A stretch of DNA of 48,055 nucleotides from Saccoglossus kowalevskii. Its lineage: Eukaryota; Hemichordata; Enteropneusta; Harrimaniidae. A model generated the notes under the pieces. That model was not told the DNA's origin and made no database searches. It saw only the letters and a list, made by a program, of their open reading frames with translations. The stretch is from the NCBI RefSeq assembly GCF_000003605.2, contig NW_003148762.1:1-48055 (forward strand), in the 5' to 3' direction. Below, in pieces: positions 36,165 through 47,683 of this stretch (position 1 is its first letter; every line of letters begins with the position of its first letter). Position numbers and translations under genes: made by a program.

Positions 36165-39100
36165 ATATATCATAAAAGGCCGATGGAATCTCGTAGTAGC
36201 CCTCGAAGGATGTAGAATTTTGAAATATTTCCAAACATGAAATGGTCGCCAATTACAATAAATTTCAAATGTCTCTGATAGATGAGTGGTCAGGTGATAC
36301 ACCAGTTCCAAAAGTAAAGTTAAATCGGTCGAGGTTAGTACTTGCATGGGAGACTACCGGAGAAAAGCAGCCGGTGAGTTTTTTTTTGCAGTCTGCATCT
36401 CTTTGGTCTAAGCTGTTGAAACAGCGTGCAAAGTTGTCCAAACCGTTTTCAAAGTTGGTAGATTTGCGTGTTTATTTGATCTAAGTTGTTGTTATATCTA
36501 ACCCTGCTGTTATAAAGTATGAAAAATGAATAAAATCCATTCGAAGCCTCCCATGCTAGCAGACTGTCATATGAGCCGGCTGTAAAATGAACACACCCTG
36601 AGAATGTGAAAAGCTCTTGAAAATTCGGTGGATTTGCGTGTATATTCCCCCCTAAGTCATTTCGTAAAGAACCCCGCAGTTAAATTTAGAACAAAAATAT
36701 GTAAAAGTCTAAAAATACTATTTATGTTAGTACATTGTACCACTGCCCAGGCGCAAAGTGATTAACAAAGTGCATACAAAGTTGTGAAAATCCCGTGCAA
36801 AGTTGACATATTTACATGGAAATGTTACCTATGTTGTTACATTATCGAGACCAGTAGTTAAAAGTTTGCGAAAGTGAATAAATATATCATAAAAGGCCGA
36901 TGGAATCTGGTAGTGGCCCTCGAAGGATGTAGAATTTTGAAATATTTTTAAACATGAAATGGTCGCCAATTACAATAAATTTCTAATGTCTCTGACAGAT
37001 GAGTGGTCAGGTGATACACCAGTTCCAAAAGTAAAGTTAAATCGGTCGAGGTTAGTACTTGCATGGGAGACTACCGGAGAAAACCAGCCGGTGAGTTTTT
37101 TTGCAGTCTAAGCTGTTGAAACAGCGTGCAAAGTTGTCCAAACCGATTTCAAAGTTGGTAGATTTGCGTGTTTATTTGATCTAAGTTGTTGTTATATCTA
37201 ACCCTGCTGTTATAAAGTATGAAAAATGAAATAAAATCCATTCGAAGCCTCCCATGTTAGCAGACTGTCATATGAGCCGGCTGTAAAATGAACAAACACA
37301 CCATGAGAATATGAAAAGCTCTTGAAAATTCGGTGAATTTGCGTGTATATTCCCCCCTAAGTCATTTCGTAAAGAACCCCGCAGTTAAATTTAGAACAAA
37401 AATATGTAAAAGTCTAAAATACTATTTATGTTAGTACATTGTACCACTGCCCAGGCGCAAAGTGATTAACAAAGTGCATACAAAGTTGTGAAAATCCCGT
37501 GCAAAGTTGACAGATTTACATGGAAATATTACCTATGTTGTTACATTATCGAGACCAGTAGTTAAAAGTTTGCGAAAGTGAATAAATATATCATAAAAGG
37601 CCGATGGAATCTCGTAGTGGCCCTCGAAGGATGTAGAATTTTGAAATATTTCCAAACATGAAATGGTCGCCAAATACAATAAATTTCTAATGTCTCTGAC
37701 AGATGAGTGGTCAGGTGCTACACCAGTTCCAAAAGTAAAGTTAAATCGGTCGAGGTTAGTACTTGCATGGGAGACTACCGGAGAAAAGCAGCCGGTGAGT
37801 TTTTTTTTTGCAGTCTGCATCTCTTTGGTCTAAGCTGTTGAAACAGCGTGCAAAGTTGTCCAAACCGATTTCAAAGTTGGTAGATTTGCGTGTTTATTTG
37901 ATCTAAGTTGTTGTTATATCTAACCCTGCTGTTATAAAGTATGAAAAATGAATAAAATCCATTCGAAGCCTCCCATGTTAGCAAACTGTCATATGAGCTG
38001 GCTGTAAAATGAATAACACACCCTGAGAATGTGAAAAGCTCTTGAAAATTCGGTGGATTTGCATGTATATTCCCCCCTAAGTCATTTCGTAAGGAACCCC
38101 GCAGTTAAATTTAGAACAAAAATATGTAAAAGTCTAAAAAATACTATTTATGTTAGTACATTGTACCACTGCCCAGGCGCAAAGTGATTAACAAAGTGCA
38201 TACAAAGTTGTGAAAATCCCGTGCAAAGTTGACAGATTTACATGGAAATTTTACCTATGTTGTTACATTATCGAGACCAGTAGTTAAAAAGTTTGCGAAA
38301 GTGAATAAATATATCATAAAAGGCCGATGGAATCTCGTAGTGGCCCTCGAAGGATGTAGAATTTTGAAATATTTCCAAACATGAAATGGTCGCCAATTAC
38401 AATAAATTTCGAATGTCTCTGACAGATGAGTGGTCAGGTGATACACCAGTTCCAAAAGTAAAGTTAAATCGGTCGAGGTTAGTACTTGCATGGGAGACTA
38501 CCGGAGAAAAGCAGCCGGTGAATTTTTTTTTTTGCAGTCTGCATCTCTTTGGTCTAAGCTGTTGAAACAGCATGCAAAGTTGTCCAAACCGATTTCAAAG
38601 TTGGTAGATTTGCGTGTTTATTTGATCTTAGTTGTTGTTATATCTAACCCTGCTGTTATAAAGTATGAAAAATGAATAAAATCCATTCGAAGCCTCCCAT
38701 GTTAGCAAATTGTCATATGAGCCGGCTGTAAAATAAACAAACACACCCTGAGAATGTGAAAAGCTCTTAAAAATTCGGTGGATTTGCGTGTATATTCCCC
38801 CCTAAGTCATTTCGTAAAGAACCCCGCAGTTAAATTTAGAACAAAAATATGTAAAAGTCTAAAAATACTATTTATGTTAGTACATTGTACCACTGCCCAG
38901 GCGCAAAGTGATTAACAAAGTGCATACAAAGTTGTGAAAATCCCGTGCAAAGTTGACAGATTTACATGGAAATGTTACCTATGTTGTTACATTATCGAGA
39001 CCAGTAGTTAAAAGTTTGCGAAAGTGAATAAATATATAATAAAAGGCCGATGGAATCTCGTAGTGGCCCTCGAAGGATGTAGAATTTTGAAATATTTCCA

Positions 39101-42100
39101 AACATGAAATGGTCGCCAATTACAATAAATTTCAAATGTCTCTGACAGATGAGTGGTCAGGTGATACACCAGTTCCAAAAGTAAAGTTAAATCGGTTGAG
39201 GTTAGTACTTGCATGGGAGACTACCGGAGAAAAGCAGCCGGTGAATTTTTTTTTTTTTTGCAGTCTGCATCTCTTTGGTCTAAGCAGTTGAAACAGCGTG
39301 CAAAAATGTCCAAACCGATTTCAAATTTGGTAGATTTGCGTGTTTATTTGATCTTAGTTGTTGTTATATCTAACCCTGCTGTTATAAAGTATGACAAATG
39401 AATAAAATCCATTCGAAGCCTCCCATGTTAGCAGACTGTCATATGAGCCGGCTGTAAAATGAACAAACACACCCTGAGAATGTGAAAAGCTCTTGAAAAT
39501 TCGGTGGATTTGCTTGTATATTCCTCCCTAAGTCATTTCGTAAAGAACCCCGCAGTTAAATTTAGATCAAAAATATGTAAAAGTCTAAAAATACTATTTA
39601 TGTTAGTACATTGTACCACTGCCCAGGCGCAAAGTGATTAACAAAGTGCATACAAAGTTGTGAAAATCCCGTGCAAAGTTGACAGATTTACATGGAAATG
39701 TTACCTATGTTGTTACATTATCGAAACCAGTAGTTAAAAGTTTGCGAAAGTGAATAAATATATCATAAAAGGCCGATGGAATCTCGTAGTGGCCCTCGAA
39801 GGATGTAGAATTTTGAAATATTTCCAAACATGAAATGGTCGCCAATTACAATAAATTTCAAATGTCTCTGACAGATGAGTGGTCAGGTGATACACCAGTT
39901 CCAAAAGTAAAGTTAAATAGGTCGAGGTTAGTACTTGCATGGGAGACTACCGGAGAAAACCAGCCGGTATTTTTTTTTTTGCAGTCTAAGCTGTTGACAC
40001 AGCGTGCAAAGTTGTCCAAACCGATTTCAAAGTTGGTAGATTTGCGTGTTTATTTGATCTAAGTTGTTGTTATATCTAACCCTGCTGTTATAAAGTATGA
40101 AAAATGAATAAAATCCATTCGAAGCCTCCCATGTTAGCAAACTGTCATATGAGCTGGCTGTAAAATGAACAAAAACACCCCTGAGAAATGTGAAAAGCTC
40201 TTGAAAAATTCGGTGGATTTGCGTGTATATTCCCCCCCTAAGTCATTTCGTAATGAACGCCCGCAGTTAAATTTTACAACAAAAAATATGTAAAAGTCTA
40301 AAAATAACTATTTATGTTAGTACATTGTACCACTGCCCAGGCGCAAATGATTTAACAAAGTGCATACAAGTTGTGAAAATCCCGTGCAAAGTTGACAGAT
40401 TTACATGGAAATGTTACCTATGTTGTTACATTATCGAGACCAGTAGTTAAAAGTTTGCGAAAGTGAATAAATATATCATAAAAGGCCGATGGAATCACGT
40501 AGTGGCCCTCGAAGGATGTAGAATTTTGAAATATTTCCAAACATGAAATGGTCGCCAATTACAATAAATTTCAAATGTCTCTGACAGATGAGTGGTCAGG
40601 TGATACACCAGTTCCAAAAGTAAAGTTAAATCGGTTGAGGTTAGTACTTGCATGGGAGACTACTGGAGAAAAGCAGCCGGAGAGTTTTTTTTTGCAGTCT
40701 GCATCTCTTTGGTGTAAGCTGTTGAAACAGCGTGCAAAGTTGTCCAAACCGATTTCAAAGTTGGTAGATTTGCGTGTTTATTTGATCTAAGTTGTTGTTA
40801 TATCTAACCCTGCTGTTATAAAGTATGAAAAATGAATAAAATCCATTCGAAGCCTCCCATGTTAGCAGACTGTCATATGAGCCGGGCTGTAAAATGAACA
40901 AACACACCCTGAGAATGTGAAAAGCTCTTGAAAATTCGGTGGATTTGCGTGTATATTCCCCCATAAGTCATTTCGTAAAGAACCCCGCAGTTAAATTTAG
41001 AACAAAAATATGTAAAAGTCTAAAAATACTATTTATGTTAGTACATTGTACCACTGCCCAGGCGCAAAGTGATTAACAAAGTGCATACAAAGTTGTGAAA
41101 ATCCCGTGCAAAGTTGACAGATTTACATGGAAATGTTACCTATGTTGTTACATTATCGAGACCAGTAGTTAAAAGTTTGCGAAAGTGAGTAAATATATCA
41201 TAAAAGGCCGATGGAATCTCGTAGTGGCCCTCGAAGGATGTAGAATTTTGAAATATTTCCAAACATGAAATGGTCGCCAATTACAATAAATTTCACATGT
41301 CTCTGACAGATGAGTGGTCAGGTGATACACCAGTTCCAAAAGTAAAGTTAAATCGGTCGAGGTTAGTACTTGCATGGGAGACTACCGGAGAAAAGCAGCC
41401 GGTGAGTTTTTTTTTGCAGTCTGCATCTCTTTGGTCTAAACTGTAGAAACAGCGTGCAAAGTTGTCCAAACCGATTTCAAAGTTGGTAGATTTGCGTGTT
41501 TATTTGATCTAAGTTGTTGGTATATCTAACCCTGCTGTTATAAAGTATGAAAAATGAATAAAATCCATTCGAAGCCTCCCATGTTAGCAGACTGTCATAT
41601 GAGCCGGCTGTAAAATGAACAAACACACCCTGAGAATGTGAAAAGCTCTTGAAAATTCGGTGGATTTGCGTGTATATTCCCCCCTAAGTCATTTCGTAAA
41701 GAACCCCGCAGTTAAATTTAGAACAAAAATATGTAAAAGTCTAAAAATACTATTTATGTTAGTACATTGTACCACTGCCCAGGCGCAATGTGATTAACAA
41801 AGTGCATACAAAGTTGTGAAAATCCCGTGCAAAGTTGACAGATTTACATGGAAATGTTACCTATGTTGTTACATTATCGAGACCAGTAGTTAAAAGTTTG
41901 CGAAAGTGAATAAATATATCATAAAAGGCCGATGGAATCTCGTAGTGGCCCTCGAAGGATGTAGAATTTTGAAATATTTCCAAACATGAAATGGTCGCCA
42001 ATTACAATAAATTTCAAATGTCTCTGATAGATGAGTGGTTAGGTGATACACCTGTTCCAAAAGTAAAGTTAAATCGGTCGAGGTTAGTACTTGCATGGGA

Positions 42101-44784
42101 GACTACCGGAGAAAACCAGCCTGTGAGTTTTTTTGCAGTCTAAGCTGTTGAAACAGCGTGCAAAGTTGTCCAAACCGATTTCAAAGTTGGTAGATTTGCG
42201 TGTTTATTTGATCTAAGTTGTTGTTATATCTAACCCTGCTGTTATAAAGTATGAAAAATGAATAAAATCCATTCGAAGCCTCCCATGTTAGCAGACTGTC
42301 ATATGAGCCGGCTGTAAAATGAACAAACACACCCTGAGAATGTGAAAAGCTCTTGAAAATTCGGTGGATTTGCGTGTATATTCCCCCCTAAGTCATTTCG
42401 TAAAGAACCCCGCAGTTAAATTTAGAACAAAAATATGTAAAAGTCTAAAAATACTAGTTATGTTAGTACATTGTACCACTGCCCAGGCGCAAAGTGATTA
42501 ACAAAGTGCATACAAAGTTGTGAAAATCCCGTGCAAAGTTGACAGATTTACATGGAAATGTTTCCTATGTTGTTACATTATCGAGACCAGTAGTTAAAAG
42601 TTTGCGAAAGTGAATAAATATATCATAAAAGGCCGATGGAATCTCGTAGTGGCCCTCGAAGGATGTAAAATTTTGAAATATTTCCAAACATGAAATGGTC
42701 GCCAATTACAATAAATTTCTAATATCTCTGACAGACGAGTGGTCAGGTGATACACCAGTTCCAAAAGTAAAGTTAAATAGGTCGAGGTTAGTACTTGCAT
42801 GGGAGACTACCGGAGAAAAGCAGCCGGTGAGTTTTTTTTTTTGCAGTCTGCATCTCTTTGGTCTAAGCTGTTGAAACAGCGTGCAAAGTTGTCCAAACCG
42901 ATTTCAAAGTTGGTAGATTTGCGTGTTTATTTGATCTAAGTTGTTGTTATATCTAACCCTGCTGTTATAAAGTATGAAAAATGAATAAAATCTATTTCGA
43001 AGCCTCCCATGTTAGCAGACTGTCATATGAGCCGGCTGTAAAATGAACAAACACACCCTGAGAATGTGAAAAGCTCTTGAAAATTCGGTGGATTTGCGTG
43101 TATATTCCCCCCTAAGTCATTTCGTAAAGAACCCCGCAGTTAAATTTAGAACAAAAATATGTAAAAGTCTAAAAATACTATTTATGTTAGTACATTGTAC
43201 CACTACCCAGGCGCAGAGTGATTAACAAAGTGCATACAAAGTTGTGAAAATCCCGTGCAAAGTTGACAGATTTACATGGAAATGTTACCTATGTTGTTAC
43301 ATTATCGAGACCAGTAGTTAAAAGTTTGCGAAAGTGAATAAATATATCATAAAAGGCCGATGGAATCTCGTAGTGGCCCTCGAAGGATGTAGAATTTTGA
43401 AATATTTCCAAACATGAAATGGTCGCCAATTACAATAAATTTCACATGTCTCTGACAGATGAGTGGTCAGGTGATACACCAGTTCCAAAAGTAAAGTTAA
43501 ATCGGTCGAGGTTAGTACTTGCATGGGAGACTACCGGAGAAAAGCAGCCGGTGAGTTTTTTTTTGCAGTCTGCATCTCTCTGGTCTAAACTGTTGAAACA
43601 GCGTGCAAAGTTGTCCAAACCGATTTCAAAGTTGGTAGATTTGCGTGTTTATTTGATCTAAGTTGTTGTTATATCTAACCCTGCTGTTATAAAGTATGAA
43701 AAATGAATAAAATCCATTCAAAGCCTCCCATGTTAGCAGACTGTCATATGAGCCGGCTGTAAAATGAACAAACACACCCTGAGAATGTGAAAAGCTCTTG
43801 AAAATTCGCTGGATTTGCGTGTATATTCCCCCTAAGTCATTTCGTAAAGAACCCCGCAGTTAAATTTAGAACGAAAATATGTAAAAGTCTAAAAATACTA
43901 TTTATGTTAGTACATTGTACCACTGCCCAGGCGCAAAGTGATTAACAAAGTGCATACAAAGTTGTGAAAATCCCGTGCAAAGTTGACAGATTTACATGGA
44001 AATGTTACCTATGTTGTTACATTATCGAGACCAGTAGTTAAAAGTTTGCGAAAGTGAATAAATATATCATAAAAGGCCGATGGAATCTCGTAGTTACCCT
44101 CGAAGGATGTAGAATTTTGAAATATTTCCAAACATGAAATGGTCGCCAATTACAATAAATTTCAAATGTCTCTGACAGATGAGTGGTCAGGTGATACACC
44201 AGTTCCAAAAGTAAAGTTAAAAAGGTTGAGGTTAGTACTTGCATGGGAGACTACTGGAGAAAAGCAGCCGGTGAGTTTTTTTTTGCAGTAAGCATCTCTT
44301 TGGTCTAGCTGTTGAAACAGCGTGCAAAGTGTCCAAACCCGATTGCAAAGGTGGGTAGATAGGCGTGTTTATTGGATCTAAGTGGTTGTTAATATCTAAA
44401 CCCTGCTGTTATAAAGTACGAAAAATGAATAAAATCCATTTGAAGCCTCCCATGTAGCAGACTGTCATATGAGCCGGGCTGTAAAATGAACAAACACATC
44501 CTGAGAATGTGAAAAGTTCTTGAAAATTCGGTGGATCTGCGTGTATATTCCCCCCTAAGTCATTTTGTAAAGAACCCCGCAGTTAAATTTAGAACAAAAA
44601 TATGTAAAAGTCTAAAAATACTATTTATGTTAGTACATTGTTCCACTATCCAGGCGCAAAGTGATTAACAAAGTGCATACAAAGTTGTGAAAATCTCGTG
44701 CAAAGTTGACAGATTTACATGGAAATGTTACCTATGTTGTTACATTATCGAGACCAGTAGTTGAAAGTTTGCGAAAGTGAATAA
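36165..44784 (+). repeat. Units 51-62, subfamily II block with short copies
   Basis: Units 52, 56 and 59 carry the 15-bp deletion next to the tract, linked with GAGAAAACCAGCC. Unit 54 matches unit 26 (TTTCGAATGTCTC, GTGAATTTT, AAAATAAACAAAC). Unit 62 changes to subfamily I after about 44340 and ends with GTTGAAAGTTTG. Indel-rich patches lie at 40165-40370 and 44300-44480. Confidence 0.8.
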
Positions 44785-45519
44785 ATATATCATAAAAGGC
44801 CGATGGAATTTCGTAGTGGCCCTCGAAGGATGTAGAATTTTGAAATATTTCCAAACATGAAATGGTCGCCAATTACAATAAATTTCAAATGACTCTGATA
44901 GATGAGTGGTCAGGTGATACACCAGTTCCAAAAGTAAAGTTAAATCGGCCGAGGTTAGTACTTGCAAGGGAGACTACCGGAGAAAAGCAGCCGGTGAGTG
45001 TTTTTTTTTTTTTGCAGTCTGCATCTCTTTGGTCTAAGCTGTTGAAACAGCGTGCAAAGTTGTTCAAACCGATTGCAAAGTTGGTAGATTTGCGTGTTTA
45101 TTTGATCTAAGTTGTTGTTATATCTAACCCTGCTATTATAAAGTATGAAAAATGAATAAAATCCATTTGAAGCCTCCCTTGTTAGCAGACTGTCATATGA
45201 GCCGGCTGTAAAATGAACAAACACACCCTGAAAATGTGAAAAGCTCTTGAAAATTCGGTGGATATTGCATGTATATTTCCCCCTTAAAGTCATTTCGTAA
45301 AGAACCCCGCAGTTAAATTTAGAACAAAAATATGTAAAAAGTCTAAAAAATACTATTTATGTTAGTACATTGTACCACTGCCCCAGGCGCAAAAGTGATT
45401 AACAAAGTGCATACAAAGTTGTGAAAATCCCCGTGCAAAGTTGACAGATTTACATGGAAATGTTACATATGTTGTTACATTATCGAGACCAGTAGTTAAA
45501 AGTTTGCGAAAGTGAATAA
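44785..45519 (+). repeat. Unit 63, isolated copy of the unit 8-10 type (735 bp)
   Basis: It carries GGAATTTCGTAG, ATCGGCCGAGG, TTGCAAGGGAG and CCTCCCTTGTTAG, otherwise confined to 5076-7251. Its extra length comes mainly from single-base insertions at homopolymers between 45240 and 45440. Confidence 0.8.
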
Positions 45520-46223
45520 ATATATCATAAAAGGCCGATGGAATCTCGTAGTGGCCCTCGAAGGATGTAGAATTTTGAAATATTTCCAAACATGAAATGG
45601 TCGCCAATTACAATAAATTTCAAATGTCTCTGATAGATGAGTGGTCAGGTGATACACCTGTTCCAAAAGTAAAGTTAAATCGGTCGAGGTTAGTACTTGC
45701 ATGGGAGACTACCGGAGAAAACCAGCCGGTGAGTTTTTTTGCAGTCTAAGCTGTTGAAACAGCGTGCAAAGTTGTCCAAACCGATTTCAAAGTTGGTAGA
45801 TTTGCGTGTTTATTTGATCTAAGTTGTTGTTATATCTAACCCTGCTGTTATAAAGTATGAAAAATGAATAAAATCCATTCGAAGCCTCCCATGTTAGCAA
45901 ACTGTCATATGAGCTGGCTGTAAAATGAACAAACACTCCCTGAGAATGTGAAAAGCTCTTGAAAATTCGGTGGATTTGCGTGTATATTCCCCCCTAAGTC
46001 ATTTCGTAAGAAACCCCGCAGTTAAATTTAGAACAAAAATATGTAAAAGTCTAAAAATACTATTTATGTTAGTACATTGTACCACTGCCCAGGCGCAAAG
46101 TGATTAACAAAGTGCATACAAAGTTGTGAAAATCCCGTGCAAAGTTGACAGATTTACATGGAAATGTTACCTATGTTGTTACATTATCGAGACCAGTAGT
46201 TGAAAGTTTGCGAAAGTGAATAA
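45520..46223 (+). repeat. Unit 64, short subfamily II copy (704 bp)
   Basis: It has the 15-bp deletion, GAGAAAACCAGCC, CACCTGTTCC and TCTCTGATAGATG, the same combination as unit 59 at 41914-42617, which has the same length. Its end has GTTGAAAGTTTG, leading into subfamily I. Confidence 0.8.
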
Positions 46224-47683
46224 ATATATCATAAAAGGCCGATGGAATCTCGTAGTGGCCCTCGAAGGATGTAGAATTTTGAAATATTTCCAAACATGAA
46301 ATGGTCGCCAATTACAATAAATTTCAAATGACTCTGATAGATGAGTGGTCAGGTGATACACCAGTTCCAAAAGTAAAGTTAAATCGGTCGTGGATAGTAC
46401 TTGCATGGGAGACTACCGGAGAAAAGCAGCCGGTGAGCGTTTTTTTTTTTTGCAGTCTGCATCTCTTTGGTCTAAGCTGTTGAAACAGCGTGCAAAGTTG
46501 TCCAAACCGATTGCAAAGTTGGTAGATTTGCGTGTTTATTTGATCTAAGTTGTTGTTTATATCTAACCCTGCTATTATAAAGTATGAAAAATGAATAAAA
46601 TCCATTTGAAGCCTCCCATGTTAGCAGAATGTCATATGAGCCGGCTGTATAATGGACAAACACACCCTGAAATGTGAAAAGCTCTTGAAAATTCAGTGGA
46701 TTAGCGTGTATATTTCTCCCCTAAGTCATTTCGTATAGAACCCGCAGTTAAATTTAACCAAAAATTATGTAAAAGTCTAAAAATACTATTTATGTTAGTA
46801 CATGGTACCACTATCCAGGCGCAAAGTGATTAACAAAGTGCATACAAAGTTGTGGAAAATCTCGTGCAAAGTTGACAGAATAACATGGAAATGTTTACCT
46901 ATGTTGATACATTATCGAGACCAGTAGTTAAAAGTTTGTGAAAAGTGAATAAATATATCATAAAAGACCGATGGAATATCGTTAGTGGCCCTCGAAAGGA
47001 TGTAGAATTTTGAAATATTTCCAAACATGAAATGGTCGCCAATTACAATAAATTTCAAATGACTCTGATAGATGAGTGGTCAGGTGGTACACCAGTTCCA
47101 AAAGTAAAGTTAAATCGGTCTATGTTAGTACTTGCATGGGAGACTATCGGAGAAAAGCAGCCGGTGAGTTTTTGTTTTTGTTTTTGCAGTCTGCATCTCT
47201 TTGGTCTAAGCTGTTGAAACAGCGTGCAAAGTTGTCCAAACCGATTGCAAAGTTGGTAGATTTGCGTGTTTATTTGATCTAAGTTGCTGTTTTATCTAAC
47301 CCTGCTGTTATAAAGTATGAAAAATGAATAAAATCCATTTGAAGCCTCCCATGTTAGCAGACTGTCATATGAGCCGGCTGTATAATGGACAAACACACCC
47401 TGAGAATGTGAAAAGCTCTTGAAAATTCGGTGGATTAGCGTGTATATTCTCCCCTAAGTCATTTCGTATAGAACCCCTCAGTTAAATTTAGAACAAAAAT
47501 ATGTAAAAGTCTAAAAATACTATTTATGTTAGTACATTGTACCACTATCCAGGCGCAAAGTGATTAACAAAGTGCATACAAAGTTGTGAAAATCTCGTGC
47601 AAAGTTGACAGATTTACATGGAAATGTTACCTATGTTGTTACATTATCGAGACCAGTAGTTAAAAGTTAGCGAAAGTGAATAA
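46224..47683 (+). repeat. Units 65-66, subfamily I
   Basis: Unit 65 carries TCGTGGATAGTAC and the GTGAGCG-T12-GCAG tract of unit 3, about 44.8 kb away. Unit 66 matches units 17 and 19 (GGTGGTACACCAG, TCGGTCTATG). Clustered indels occur at 46550-47000. Confidence 0.8.
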
